Source: Nonomuraea rhodomycinica
GTDB taxonomy: Bacteria; Actinomycetota; Actinomycetes; Streptosporangiales; Streptosporangiaceae
Assembly: GCF_013363995.1 (NCBI RefSeq)
Contig: NZ_JABWGO010000012.1
Span: forward strand, 241,186-305,185
DNA: 64,000 bases
Direction: 5' to 3'
Shown here: piece by piece, positions 50,395-59,902 of the stretch
Numbering within the stretch: the stretch's first letter is position 1
How the letters are laid out: every line of letters starts with the position of its first letter
Position numbers and translations under genes: made by a program
Notes under the pieces: generated by a model
The model's database searches: none
What the model was told of the DNA's origin: nothing
Seen by the model: the letters and a program-made list of their open reading frames with translations, nothing else

Positions 50395-51417
50395 ATGAGG
50401 GCGGCGGTCGCAGGTGCCAGCGGCTACGCGGGAGGCGAGCTGCTCCGGCTGCTGCTCGGCCATCCCGAGTTCGAGATCGGCGCGCTGACCGCGGCCTCCA
50501 GCGCCGGCACTCCGCTCGGCGCCCACCAGCCCCACCTCGCCCCCCTGGCCGGCCGGGTCATCGAGGAGACCACCACCGAGGCGCTCGCCGGCCACGACGT
50601 CGTCTTCCTCGCGCTGCCGCACGGCCACTCCGCCGCCGTCGCCGCGGAACTGGGCGAGGACACGCTCGTGGTCGACTGCGGCGCCGACCACCGGCTCGCC
50701 GACCCCGCCGCCTGGCAGGAGTTCTACGGCGGCGAGCACGCCGGCACCTGGCCCTACGGCCTGCCCGAGCTGCCCGGCCAGCGCGAGGTGCTCAAGAGCG
50801 CCCGGCGCGTCGCCGTCCCCGGCTGCTACCCCACCTCCGTCCTGCTGGCCCTGGCGCCCGCCTTCGCCGCCGGCCTGGCCGAGCCCGACGTCGTCGTGGT
50901 CGCCGCCAGCGGCACCAGCGGCGCCGGCCGGTCGCTCAAGGCCCACCTGCTCGGCAGCGAGGTCATGGGCTCCGTCAGCGCGTACGGCGTGGGCGGCGTC
51001 CACCGGCACACCCCCGAGATGGAACAGGGCCTGTCCAACGTCGCCGGCGCCCCGGTGCGCGTGTCGTTCACCCCCACCCTCGCCCCGATGAGCCGCGGCA
51101 TCCTCGCCACCTGCACCGCGCCCGCCACTCCCGGGCTCACCCGCGCCGCCGTCCGCGAGGCGTACGAGAGCGCGCTGGCCACCGAGCCGTTCGTCCGGCT
51201 CCTGCCCGAGGGCGTCTGGCCCGCCACCTCCATGACGTACGGCGCCAACACCGCGGCCGTGCAGGTGACGCTCGACGAGCGCGCCGGCCGCCTCGTCGCC
51301 GTCATCGCCATCGACAACCTCACCAAGGGCACCGCCGGAGGCGCGCTCCAGAGCGCGAACCTCGCCCTCGGCCTGCCAGAAGAGCTCGGTCTCCCCACGA
51401 CAGGAGTCGCCCCATGA
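50395..51417 (+). CDS. argC: N-acetyl-gamma-glutamyl-phosphate reductase
   Basis: 340 aa; ATG at 50395 chosen because GGAGG stands 5 bases upstream. Reduces N-acetylglutamyl phosphate to the semialdehyde with NADPH (third step of arginine synthesis). NADP loop VAGASGYAGGELLRLL near the start, catalytic Cys in VAVPGCYPTS, and PTLAPMSRGILATC and GVGGVHRHTPE motifs. First gene of argCJBDFRGH; argJ overlaps it by 4 bases. Confidence 0.97.
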   Translation: MRAAVAGASGYAGGELLRLLLGHPEFEIGALTAASSAGTPLGAHQPHLAPLAGRVIEETTTEALAGHDVVFLALPHGHSAAVAAELGEDTLVVDCGADHRLADPAAWQEFYGGEHAGTWPYGLPELPGQREVLKSARRVAVPGCYPTSVLLALAPAFAAGLAEPDVVVVAASGTSGAGRSLKAHLLGSEVMGSVSAYGVGGVHRHTPEMEQGLSNVAGAPVRVSFTPTLAPMSRGILATCTAPATPGLTRAAVREAYESALATEPFVRLLPEGVWPATSMTYGANTAAVQVTLDERAGRLVAVIAIDNLTKGTAGGALQSANLALGLPEELGLPTTGVAP

Positions 51418-52565
51418 GCGTGACCGCCCCCCTCGGCTTCCGGGCCGCGGGCATCGCCGCCGGCATCAAGTCCGGCGGCTCCCGCGACCTCGCCCTCGTC
51501 GTCAACGACGGGCCCAGCCGCGCCGCCGCCGGCGTCTTCACCGCCAACCGCGTGAAGGCCGCCCCCGTGCTGTGGTCGCAGCAGGTCCTGAGCGGCGGCA
51601 GGGTGCGGGCGGTCGTCCTCAACTCCGGAGGCGCCAACGCCTGCACCGGCCCCGAGGGCTTCCAGGACACCCACGCCACCGCCGAACGGGTGGCCGGCGT
51701 GCTCGGCGACTCCGCCGGCGAGGTCGCCGTCTGCTCCACCGGCCTCATCGGCGAGCGCCTGCCCATGGACGCCCTGCTGCCCGGCGTCGACCAGGCCGCC
51801 TCCCAGCTCTCCCGCGACGGCGGCCTGGCCGCGGCCGACGCGATCCGCACCACCGACACCGTCTCCAAGATCTCGTTCAAGCGGGCCGACGGCTACATGG
51901 TCGGCGGCATGGCCAAGGGCGCCGGCATGCTCGCCCCGGCCCTGGCCACCATGCTCTGCGTCATCACCACCGACGCCGACCTGACCAGCGGCCAGCTCGA
52001 CGCCGTGCTGCGCCGGGCCACCTCCCGCACCTTCGACCGGCTCGACGCCGACGGCTGCATGTCCACCAACGACACCGTGCTGCTGCTGGCCAGCGGCGCC
52101 TCCGGGGTCGTGCCCGACCTGGCCGAGTTCGAGCAGAAGGTCACCGAGGTCTGCGCCGACCTGGCCCGCCAGCTCCTCGTCGACGCCGAGGGCGCCACCA
52201 AGGCCGTCGCCATCGAGGTGGTCGGCGCCGCCACCGAGGAGGACGCGCTGCTGGTCGGCCGCGCCGTCGCCCGCTCCAACCTGCTCAAGTGCGCCGTCCA
52301 CGGCGAGGACCCCAACTGGGGCCGCGTGCTGTCCGCCGTCGGCACCACCTCCGCCGCGTTCGAGCCCGACCGGGTCAACGTCGCCATCAACGGCATCTGG
52401 ATCTGCCGCGGCGGCGCGGTCGGCGACGACCGGTCCAAGGTGGACATGCGCCCCCGCGACGTGACCATCACCATCGACCTGTCGGCGGGCGCCCAATCGG
52501 CGACCATCCACACCACCGACCTGACCGCCGCCTACGTCCACGAGAACTCGGCGTACTCGTCATGA
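51414..52565 (+). CDS. argJ: bifunctional ornithine acetyltransferase / N-acetylglutamate synthase
   Basis: 383 aa, ATG overlapping argC (ATGA). Moves the acetyl group from N-acetylornithine to glutamate, recycling it. The precursor cuts itself before a Thr: here between A178 and T179 in GMLAPALATMLCV, giving the alpha and beta chains. Also NSGGANACTGPEG and CSTGLIGERLP motifs. Whether it can also use acetyl-CoA is not visible. Confidence 0.97.
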   Translation: MSVTAPLGFRAAGIAAGIKSGGSRDLALVVNDGPSRAAAGVFTANRVKAAPVLWSQQVLSGGRVRAVVLNSGGANACTGPEGFQDTHATAERVAGVLGDSAGEVAVCSTGLIGERLPMDALLPGVDQAASQLSRDGGLAAADAIRTTDTVSKISFKRADGYMVGGMAKGAGMLAPALATMLCVITTDADLTSGQLDAVLRRATSRTFDRLDADGCMSTNDTVLLLASGASGVVPDLAEFEQKVTEVCADLARQLLVDAEGATKAVAIEVVGAATEEDALLVGRAVARSNLLKCAVHGEDPNWGRVLSAVGTTSAAFEPDRVNVAINGIWICRGGAVGDDRSKVDMRPRDVTITIDLSAGAQSATIHTTDLTAAYVHENSAYSS

Positions 52566-53470
52566 CCGCCTCCTCCGGAACCGGCCCCTCGCTGCGGGCC
52601 AACGGCGCCCACGCCAAGGCCGGAACGCTCATCGAGGCGCTGCCCTGGCTGACCCGCTTCCACGGCGCGACCGTCGTCGTCAAGTACGGCGGCAACGCCA
52701 TGACCGAGGAGGCGCTCAAGGCCGGCTTCGCCGAGGACATCGTCTTCCTGCGCCACGCCGGGCTGCGGCCGGTCGTCGTCCACGGCGGCGGCCCCCAGAT
52801 CAGCGAGCACCTCGACCGGCTCGGCATCGAGTCCACCTTCACCGCGGGCCTGCGCGTCACCACGCCCGAGGCCATGCAGGTCGTCCGGATGGTGCTGGTC
52901 GGCCAGGTCAACCGCGACGTCGTCGGCCTGATCAACCGGCACGGCCCGTTCGCGGTCGGCCTGTCCGGCGAGGACGCCCACCTGTTCACCGCCGAGCGCA
53001 AGCACGCGATCGTCGACGGCGAGCCCGTGGACATCGGCCAGGTCGGCGACATCGTCAGGGTCGAGCCCGGCGCCGTGCGCGCGCTCATCGACGACGGCCG
53101 CGTCCCGGTCGTCTCCAGCGTCGCCCGCGGCGAGGACGGCCAGGTCTACAACGTCAACGCCGACACCGCCGCCGCGGCGCTCGCGGTCGCGCTCGGCGCC
53201 CAGAAGCTCATCGTCCTGACCGACGTCGAGGGCCTGTACGCCAACTGGCCCGACGACACCGACGTCATCGACCAGCTCGGCGCCGCCGAGCTGGAGGACC
53301 TGATGCCCACCCTGTCCAGCGGCATGGTGCCCAAGATGGAGGCGTGCCTGACCGCGGTGCGGGGAGGCGTCCCCCAGGCGCACGTCCTCGACGGACGGGT
53401 GCCCCACGCCCTCCTGCTGGAGATCTTCACCGACGAAGGAATCGGAACCATGGTGATGCCCGATGAGTGA
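52562..53470 (+). CDS. argB: acetylglutamate kinase
   Basis: 302 aa, ATG overlapping argJ by ATGA. Phosphorylates N-acetylglutamate; often the arginine-inhibited step. VVVKYGGNAM (Lys for ATP) near residue 40, VVHGGGPQIS for substrate, VYNVNADTAAAALA and LTDVEGLY near the C-terminal ATP site, and LSSGMVPKMEACL. The long N-terminal helix that confers arginine inhibition in hexameric forms may be represented by the extra 25 residues. Confidence 0.97.
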   Translation: MTASSGTGPSLRANGAHAKAGTLIEALPWLTRFHGATVVVKYGGNAMTEEALKAGFAEDIVFLRHAGLRPVVVHGGGPQISEHLDRLGIESTFTAGLRVTTPEAMQVVRMVLVGQVNRDVVGLINRHGPFAVGLSGEDAHLFTAERKHAIVDGEPVDIGQVGDIVRVEPGAVRALIDDGRVPVVSSVARGEDGQVYNVNADTAAAALAVALGAQKLIVLTDVEGLYANWPDDTDVIDQLGAAELEDLMPTLSSGMVPKMEACLTAVRGGVPQAHVLDGRVPHALLLEIFTDEGIGTMVMPDE

Positions 53471-54641
53471 GCAGCCCAGCCTGTTCGACCGGTTCGAGCG
53501 GGCGTTCATGCCCAACTACGGCGTCCCGCCGGTCGCGCTGGCCCGCGGCGAGGGCACCCGCGTGTGGGACGTGGACGGCAGGCAGTACCTCGACTTCATC
53601 GGCGGCATCGCGGTCAGCTCCCTCGGCCACGCCCACCCGGCGCTGGTCGAGGCCGTCTCCCGTCAGGTGGCGACCATCGCCCACACCAGCAACCTGTTCC
53701 TGCACGAGCCCGAGGTGCTGCTGGCCGAGCGGCTCCAGGGGCTGCTCAAGGCGCCGGCGCGGGTCTTCCTCGCCAACTCCGGCACCGAGGCCAACGAGGC
53801 GGCCTACAAGCTCGCGCTCAAGTACGGCCGGCGCGAGGGCCGCAGCTACTTCGTCGCCGCCGAGAACGGCTTCCACGGCCGCACCATCGGCGCCCTGTCG
53901 CTGACCGGCAAGAAGGCCATCCGCGACCAGTTCGGCCCGTTCCCGGTCGATGTCCGCTTCGTCCCCTACGGCGACGCCGACGCGCTCAAGGAGGCCGTGA
54001 CCGGCGACTGCATCGCCGTCTTCCTGGAGCCCACCCAGGGCGAGGCCGGCGTCGTCCCGCCGCCCGACGGCTACCTGGCCGCGGCCCGCGAGATCTGCGA
54101 CGCCACCGGCGCGCTGCTCGTGGCCGACGAGATCCAGTCGGCGATCGGCCGCACCGGCCACTGGTTCGCCCACCAGGCCGACGGCTTCACCCCCGACATC
54201 CTCACCCTGGCCAAGGGCCTGGGCGGCGGCCTGCCGATCGGCGCGTGCGTCGGCTTCGGCGAGGCCGGCACCCTGTTCGCCAAGGGCGACCACGGCTCCA
54301 CCTTCGGCGGCAACCCGGTCGCCTGCGCCGCCGCCCTGGCCGTGCTCGACAACGTCGACCTCGGCCACGTCCAGCAGGTCGCGACCCGGCTGCGCGCCGG
54401 CCTGGAGGCGATCGGCCACCCGCTGCTCAAGGGCGTGCGCGGGCGCGGGCTCTGGCTCGCCGCCGTGCTGACCGAGCCGGTCTCCGGCCGCGTCCAGGAG
54501 GCCGCCGCCGGCGCCGGGTTCCTCGTCAACGCACTGCAGCCCGACGCCGTACGGCTCGCCCCGCCGCTCGTCGTCACCGAGGCCGAGATCGACGCGTTCG
54601 TGTCCGCGTTCCCCGCCATTCTCACGGAGGCCGCCCGGTGA
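53463..54641 (+). CDS. argD: acetylornithine aminotransferase
   Basis: 392 aa, ATG overlapping argB by 8 bases. PLP-dependent transfer of an amino group from glutamate to N-acetylglutamate semialdehyde. PLP lysine K251 in LTLAKGLGGGLPIGA; ANSGTEANEAAYKLA, FHGRTIGALSLTG and LVADEIQSAIGRTG are typical class III aminotransferase motifs. Confidence 0.97.
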   Translation: MSEQPSLFDRFERAFMPNYGVPPVALARGEGTRVWDVDGRQYLDFIGGIAVSSLGHAHPALVEAVSRQVATIAHTSNLFLHEPEVLLAERLQGLLKAPARVFLANSGTEANEAAYKLALKYGRREGRSYFVAAENGFHGRTIGALSLTGKKAIRDQFGPFPVDVRFVPYGDADALKEAVTGDCIAVFLEPTQGEAGVVPPPDGYLAAAREICDATGALLVADEIQSAIGRTGHWFAHQADGFTPDILTLAKGLGGGLPIGACVGFGEAGTLFAKGDHGSTFGGNPVACAAALAVLDNVDLGHVQQVATRLRAGLEAIGHPLLKGVRGRGLWLAAVLTEPVSGRVQEAAAGAGFLVNALQPDAVRLAPPLVVTEAEIDAFVSAFPAILTEAAR

Positions 54642-55555
54642 GGCACTTCCTCAGGGACGACGACCTGTCGCCAGCCGAGCAGGCCGAGGTGCTCGACCTC
54701 GCCGAGGCCATGAAGAAGGACCGCCACGGCTACCGCCCGTTCGAGGGGCCCAGGACCGTCGCCGTGCTGTTCGACAAGCCCTCCACCCGCACCCGCGTGT
54801 CGTTCGCCGTCGGCGTCGGCGAGCTGGGCGGCCTGCCGCTCGTCATCGACGGCGGCTCCTCCCAGATGGGCCGCGGCGAGCCGATCGAGGACACCGCCCG
54901 CGTCCTGGAACGCCAGGTGGCCGCGATCGTGTGGCGCACCTCCGGCCAGGAGCGGATCCAGGCCATGGCCTCCGCCTCCGGCGTGCCCGTGGTCAACGCG
55001 CTGACCGACGAGTTCCACCCCTGCCAGATCCTCGCCGACCTGCAGACGGTCCGCGAGCGCTTCGGCCGCGCCGCCGGGCTCACCCTCGCCTACTTCGGCG
55101 ACGGCGCCAACAACATGGCCCACTCCTACCTGCTCGGCGGCGCCACCGCCGGCATGCACGTGCGCGTCGCCGCGCCGGCCGGCTACCAGCCCGACCCCGT
55201 CGTCCTCGACCAGGCCGCCGCCATCGCGGCCCGCACGGGAGGCTCGGTGCTCGCCACCTCCGACCCCGCCGCCGCGGCCGCCGGCGCCCACGTCGTCACC
55301 ACCGACACCTGGGTGTCGATGGGCCAGGACGGCAAGGAGGAGCGGGTCGCCGCGCTCATGCCGTACCAGGTGAACGCGGAACTGCTGGAGCACGCCGCGG
55401 ACGACGCGATCGTGCTGCACTGCCTGCCCGCCTACCGCGGCTACGAGATCACCGCCGACGTCCTCGACGGACCCCGCAGCGCCGTGTGGGACCAGGCCGA
55501 GAACCGCCTGCACGCCCAGAAGGCGCTCCTGCACTGGCTGGTGACCCGACCATGA
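54638..55555 (+). CDS. argF: ornithine carbamoyltransferase
   Basis: 305 aa, GTG overlapping argD (GTGA). Joins ornithine and carbamoyl phosphate to citrulline. Carbamoyl-phosphate loop STRTRVSF near residue 48, FHPCQILADL, and the ornithine-binding HCLPAYRG near residue 262 with the conserved Cys. Length as expected. Confidence 0.97.
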   Translation: MRHFLRDDDLSPAEQAEVLDLAEAMKKDRHGYRPFEGPRTVAVLFDKPSTRTRVSFAVGVGELGGLPLVIDGGSSQMGRGEPIEDTARVLERQVAAIVWRTSGQERIQAMASASGVPVVNALTDEFHPCQILADLQTVRERFGRAAGLTLAYFGDGANNMAHSYLLGGATAGMHVRVAAPAGYQPDPVVLDQAAAIAARTGGSVLATSDPAAAAAGAHVVTTDTWVSMGQDGKEERVAALMPYQVNAELLEHAADDAIVLHCLPAYRGYEITADVLDGPRSAVWDQAENRLHAQKALLHWLVTRP

Positions 55556-56058
55556 CCATCCCCATGACCAAGGCCGCCCGCCAGGCCAAGATCACCGACC
55601 TGCTCCAGCGGCAGGCCGTGCGCTCCCAGCCCGAGCTGGCCAAGCTGCTCGCCGAGAGCGGCGTCGAGGTCACCCAGGCCACGCTGTCCCGCGACCTCGA
55701 CGAGCTCGGCGCGCTCAAGCTGCGCGCCGAGGACGGCTCGCTGGTCTACGCGCTGCCCGGCGAGGGCGGCGGCCGCATCCCGGTCGCCCGGCTCGGCACC
55801 GGTGAGTCGCCCGCCGCGCGGCTGCACCGCATCGCCGAGGAGCTCCTCGTCTCGGCCGAGGCGTCGGCCAACCTGGTCATCGTCCGCACCCCGCCCGGGG
55901 CCGCCCAGTTCCTGGCCTCGGCCATCGACCACGCCGACTGGGAGTCCATCCTCGGCACCGTCGCGGGCGACGACACGATCCTCGTCATCAGCCGCGACCC
56001 GCAAGGCGGCCAGGCGGTGGCCGAGTCCCTGCTCAAGGCCGCCGACCGCCGCACCTAG
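55552..56058 (+). CDS. argR: arginine repressor ArgR
   Basis: 168 aa, ATG overlapping argF (ATGA). Hexameric, arginine-sensing repressor. N-terminal winged helix (QPELAKLLAESGVEVTQATL, SRDLDELGALKLR) and C-terminal arginine-binding/oligomerisation domain (VIVRTPPGAAQFLASAIDHA, ILGTVAGDDTILVI). Likely represses the operon it belongs to through the sites before argC. Confidence 0.97.
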   Translation: MTIPMTKAARQAKITDLLQRQAVRSQPELAKLLAESGVEVTQATLSRDLDELGALKLRAEDGSLVYALPGEGGGRIPVARLGTGESPAARLHRIAEELLVSAEASANLVIVRTPPGAAQFLASAIDHADWESILGTVAGDDTILVISRDPQGGQAVAESLLKAADRRT

Positions 56059-56080
56059 CCACACCCGGGAGGTTCCTCAC

Positions 56081-57280
56081 ATGAGCGAGAGAGTGGTCCT
56101 CGCGTACTCCGGCGGACTCGACACGTCCGTCGCCATCCCGTTCCTCGCCGAGAAGATGGACGCGGAGGTCATCGCCGTCGCGCTCGACCTCGGCCAGGGC
56201 GGCGAGGACATGGACGTGATCCGCAAGCGCGCCCTCGACTGCGGCGCCGCCGAGTCGGTCGTGGTGGACGCCAAGGAGGAGTTCGCCGCCGACTTCTGCG
56301 TGCCGGCCCTGCGCGCCAACGCCCTCTACATGGACCGCTACCCGCTCGTGTCGTCGCTGTCGCGGCCGCTCATCGTCAAGCACCTGGTCGCGGCGGCCGA
56401 GCGGTTCGGCGGCACGGTCGTCTCCCACGGCTGCACCGGCAAGGGCAACGACCAGGTCCGCTTCGAGGCGGGCCTGGCCGCCCTCGCCCCCGGGCTGCGC
56501 GTCGTCGCCCCGGCCCGCGACTTCGCCTGGACCCGCGACAAGGCCATCGAGTTCGCCGAGGACAAGGGCCTGCCGATCGAGACGACGAAGAGGAACCCGT
56601 TCTCCATCGACCAGAACCTCTGGGGCCGCGCCATCGAGACCGGCTTCCTCGAGGACATCTGGAACGGCCCCACCGAGGACGTCTACGCCTACACCGCCGA
56701 CCCGGCCGCCCCGCGCGAGCCCGACGAGGTGGTCATCACCTTCGAACGAGGCGTCCCGGCCGCGCTCGACGGCCGCCCGCTCACCCCGTACCAGGTGATC
56801 GACGAGCTCAACCGGCGCGCCGGCGCCCATGGCGTCGGCCGCATCGACCTGGTCGAGGACCGGCTCGTCGGCATCAAGTCCCGCGAGGTGTACGAGGCGC
56901 CCGGCGCCGTCGCGCTCATCACCGCGCACATGGAGCTGGAGAACGTCACCGTCGAACGCGACCTGGCCCGCTTCAAGCGCGGCGTCGACCAGCGCTGGAG
57001 CGAGCTCGTCTACGACGGCCTGTGGTTCTCGCCGCTCAAGGACGCGCTCGACGCCTTCGTCGCCGACGCCCAGAAACACGTCTCCGGCGACGTCCGCATG
57101 ACGTTGCACGGCGGACGCGCCACCGTCACCGGCCGCCGCTCCGGCCAGTCCCTGTACGATTTCTCGCTGGCCACCTACGACACCGGCGACAGCTTCGACC
57201 AGTCCCTGGCCAGGGGCTTCGTCCAGCTCTTCAGCCTTCCCGCCAAGATCGCGGCGGCCCGGGACGCCCGGCACGGGTGA
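56081..57280 (+). CDS. argG: argininosuccinate synthase
   Basis: 399 aa, ATG with GGGAGG 10 bases upstream. Joins citrulline and aspartate with ATP. ATP loop AYSGGLDTSV at residues 6-15, then HGCTGKGNDQVRFE and KRNPFSIDQNLWGR. Follows argR after 22 bases. Confidence 0.97.
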   Translation: MSERVVLAYSGGLDTSVAIPFLAEKMDAEVIAVALDLGQGGEDMDVIRKRALDCGAAESVVVDAKEEFAADFCVPALRANALYMDRYPLVSSLSRPLIVKHLVAAAERFGGTVVSHGCTGKGNDQVRFEAGLAALAPGLRVVAPARDFAWTRDKAIEFAEDKGLPIETTKRNPFSIDQNLWGRAIETGFLEDIWNGPTEDVYAYTADPAAPREPDEVVITFERGVPAALDGRPLTPYQVIDELNRRAGAHGVGRIDLVEDRLVGIKSREVYEAPGAVALITAHMELENVTVERDLARFKRGVDQRWSELVYDGLWFSPLKDALDAFVADAQKHVSGDVRMTLHGGRATVTGRRSGQSLYDFSLATYDTGDSFDQSLARGFVQLFSLPAKIAAARDARHG

Positions 57281-57353
57281 CGTGCACTAAGGTCGCGCAG
57301 GAGATCCGGCGCCGGCGCGGCCAGACAATCTTGACGAGGAGGAGATGACAACC

Positions 57354-58769
57354 GTGAGTGAGGGGAAGCCGATGCGGCTCTGGGGCGGACGTTTCGAAGG
57401 GGGCCCGGCCGACGCGCTGACCCGGCTGTCGGTGAGCGTGCACTTCGACTGGCGGCTCGTGCCGTACGACCTGGCCGCCTCGCGCGCCCACGCCCGCGTG
57501 CTGCACCGCGCCGGGCTGCTGGACGAGCAGGAGCTGGAGCGCATGATCGGCGCGCTGGACGACCTGGAGCGCGCCTGCAAGGCGGGCGAGTTCCGGCCGA
57601 CGGTCGCCGACGAGGACGTGCACACCGCGCTGGAGCGCGGCCTGCTGGAACGGCTCGGCTCGCTCGGCGGCAAGCTGCGCGCCGGCCGCAGCCGCAACGA
57701 CCAGATCGCCACCGACCTGCGCCTGTACCTGCGCGACCACGCCCGCACCATCGTCTCCCGGCTGGTCGAGCTGGAGACGGCGCTCATGGAGCAGGCCGGG
57801 CAGCACGCCGACACCGCCGCCCCGGGCATGACCCACCTGCAGCACGCGCAGCCGGTGTCCTTCGGCCACCAGCTGCTCGCCCACGTCCACGCCTTCGCCC
57901 GCGACATCGACCGCCTCACCGACTGGGACAAGCGGGCCGCGGTCTCGCCGCTCGGCGCGGGCGCGCTGGCCGGCTCCTCGCTGCCGCTCGACCCGCAGGC
58001 GGTGGCCGCCGAGCTGGGCTTCGACAGCGCCGCCCCCAACTCGATGGACGCCGTGGCCGACCGCGACTTCGCCGCCGAGTTCCTGTTCGACGCCGCCATG
58101 ATCGGCGTCCACCTGTCGCGGCTCGGCGAGGAGATCGTCCTGTGGGCCTCGCAGGAGTTCCGCTGGATCGAGATGGACGACGCCTACTCCACCGGCTCGT
58201 CGATCATGCCGCAGAAGAAGAACCCCGACGTGGCCGAGCTGGCCCGCGGCAAGTCCGGCCGGCTCATCGGCAACCTCATGTCGCTGCTGACCACGCTCAA
58301 GGGCCTGCCGCTCACCTACAACCGTGACCTGCAGGAGGACAAGGAGCCGGTCTTCGACGCCGTCGACACCCTGCTGCTCGTCCTGCCCGCGATGGCCGGC
58401 CTGGTCGCCACGATGCGCGTCAACACCGCCCGCCTCCAGGCGTCGGCACCCGACGGGTTCGCGCTGGCCACCGACCTGGCCGAGCTGCTCGTCCGGCGCG
58501 GCGTGCCGTTCCGCGACGCCCACGAGGCCGTCGGGCACCTCGTCGTGTACTGCCAGTCCTACGACAAGGACCTCGGCGACCTCACCGACGACGAGCTGAT
58601 CAAGGTGTCGGAGCACCTGACGCCCGACGTCCGCGACGTGCTCAACGTGCCCGGCGCGCTGGCCGCCCGCAAGGCCCACGGCGGCACCGCCCCCGACCGG
58701 GTCCGCGACCAGATCGCCGCGCTGCGCGAGGTCGTCGACGCCCAGGCCGCATGGGCGGCGGGCTCCTGA
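57354..58769 (+). CDS. argH: argininosuccinate lyase
   Basis: 471 aa from GTG 57354; a GGAGGAG ends 9 bases before it, whereas ATG 57345 sits directly on that site. ATG 57372 (MRLWGGRFEG) is a third option. Splits argininosuccinate into arginine and fumarate. Catalytic-loop signature GSSIMPQKKNPDVAELARGK; also GRSRNDQIATDLRL and HLQHAQPVSFGH. Last gene of the arginine operon; the next gene starts inside it. Confidence 0.96.
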   Translation: MSEGKPMRLWGGRFEGGPADALTRLSVSVHFDWRLVPYDLAASRAHARVLHRAGLLDEQELERMIGALDDLERACKAGEFRPTVADEDVHTALERGLLERLGSLGGKLRAGRSRNDQIATDLRLYLRDHARTIVSRLVELETALMEQAGQHADTAAPGMTHLQHAQPVSFGHQLLAHVHAFARDIDRLTDWDKRAAVSPLGAGALAGSSLPLDPQAVAAELGFDSAAPNSMDAVADRDFAAEFLFDAAMIGVHLSRLGEEIVLWASQEFRWIEMDDAYSTGSSIMPQKKNPDVAELARGKSGRLIGNLMSLLTTLKGLPLTYNRDLQEDKEPVFDAVDTLLLVLPAMAGLVATMRVNTARLQASAPDGFALATDLAELLVRRGVPFRDAHEAVGHLVVYCQSYDKDLGDLTDDELIKVSEHLTPDVRDVLNVPGALAARKAHGGTAPDRVRDQIAALREVVDAQAAWAAGS

Positions 58770-59476
58770 CCTCCGCGCCGCTGCCGCGCTCGTTCTTCGA
58801 CCGGCCCTCCCACGAGGTCGCGCCCGACCTGCTCGGGCGCGTCCTCGTGCACGGCCCCGTCGCGGTGCGGCTCACCGAGGTCGAGGCGTACGGCGGGCCG
58901 GGCGAGGACCCGGCCGCCCACACCTACCGGGGCAAGACGCCCCGCAACGCGGTGATGTTCGGGCCGCCGGGCCACCTGTACGTGTACTTCACCTACGGCA
59001 TGCACTTCTGCGCCAACCTGGTGTGCCTGCCCGAGGACCACGGCTCGGCCGTGCTGCTGCGCGCCGGGGAGATCGTCGCCGGGCTCGACGTGGCCCGGGA
59101 GCGGCGCACGGCCAACGGCGACGCCTCCCGGCGGATCCCCGGACGCGACCTCGCCCGCGGCCCCGCCCGGCTGGCGACCGCGCTCGGCCTGACCCGCGAG
59201 CACAACGGGCTCGACGCGGTGCTGGAGGGCGCGCCCGGCCGGTTCACGCAGCTCGGACTGACCGGTGTCCCCGCCGGGGCCGCCGCCGTCCTGGAGGGCG
59301 CCCCGCCCGAGCCGGCCGCCGTCCGGTCAGGCCCCCGCACCGGGATCTCGACCGCGAAGGACACGCCGTGGCGGTTCTGGATCGACGGCGACCCCACCGT
59401 GTCGCCGTACCGGGCTCACGTGCCGCGCCGCCGCAGCACCGCCGCCACCTCGGTGGGGGAGGCGCCCAGCTCGTGA
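58751..59476 (+). CDS. 3-methyladenine DNA glycosylase (AAG/MPG family)
   Basis: 241 aa. ATG at 58751 overlaps the argH end by 19 bases. Removes alkylated purines from DNA. LLGRVLV, then VRLTEVEAYGGPGEDPAAHTYRG with the catalytic Glu, NAVMFGPPGHLYVYFTYGMH and LARGPARLATALGL are conserved. The usual family end is near SPYRAHVPR; 16 further residues follow. Its last 61 bases overlap the convergent PH-domain gene. Confidence 0.93.
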   Translation: MGGGLLTSAPLPRSFFDRPSHEVAPDLLGRVLVHGPVAVRLTEVEAYGGPGEDPAAHTYRGKTPRNAVMFGPPGHLYVYFTYGMHFCANLVCLPEDHGSAVLLRAGEIVAGLDVARERRTANGDASRRIPGRDLARGPARLATALGLTREHNGLDAVLEGAPGRFTQLGLTGVPAGAAAVLEGAPPEPAAVRSGPRTGISTAKDTPWRFWIDGDPTVSPYRAHVPRRRSTAATSVGEAPSS

Positions 59477-59817
59477 GCGCTGAACAGGTGCAGGTGATCG
59501 CCGGTGTCGACCTCCAGCATCTCGCTGCGCAGGCCGTACCTGCGGTGCACCTCCACCTTGACGTCCCGTACGTCCGCCCACGGCACGTGCCTGCGCCCGG
59601 CGAACCCGTGCACCACGGTGATCCCGTCCTCCGACACCGACAGCCGGACGGGCACGAGCACGTCGCGCAGGCCCATGGCGCCCACGAGCGCCGCGGCCGG
59701 CACGGCCAGGATCACCCCGCGCACGTCCCCGTCCACGTACCAGAAGACGGCGAGACCCGCGCACCCCAGAGCCCCTAAGATCTTCGAAACGGCCAGCTCG
59801 CGACGGACCCTCCACAT
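59416..59817 (-). CDS. PH-domain membrane protein (CFP-6-like)
   Basis: 133 aa, ATG start. Two hydrophobic helices at about residues 12-28 and 33-48 are followed by a bacterial PH-like domain (LVPVRLSVSEDGITVVHGFAGR, written here in parts: VRLSVSEDGITVV, HVPWADVRDVKVE). Similar to the small mycobacterial CFP-6/low-molecular-weight antigen 6 proteins. Function unknown. Tail-to-tail overlap of 61 bases with the glycosylase gene; divergent from tyrS. Confidence 0.8.
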   Translation of the reverse strand: MWRVRRELAVSKILGALGCAGLAVFWYVDGDVRGVILAVPAAALVGAMGLRDVLVPVRLSVSEDGITVVHGFAGRRHVPWADVRDVKVEVHRRYGLRSEMLEVDTGDHLHLFSAHELGASPTEVAAVLRRRGT

Positions 59818-59902
59818 GGTTGCCGAGCGTATTCCAAGTGGCGGGGTGAGGCCGCGATCGGGCAGGCTGTAACCAATCGACGTCTATCGGAAAGCCAGCA
59901 CC

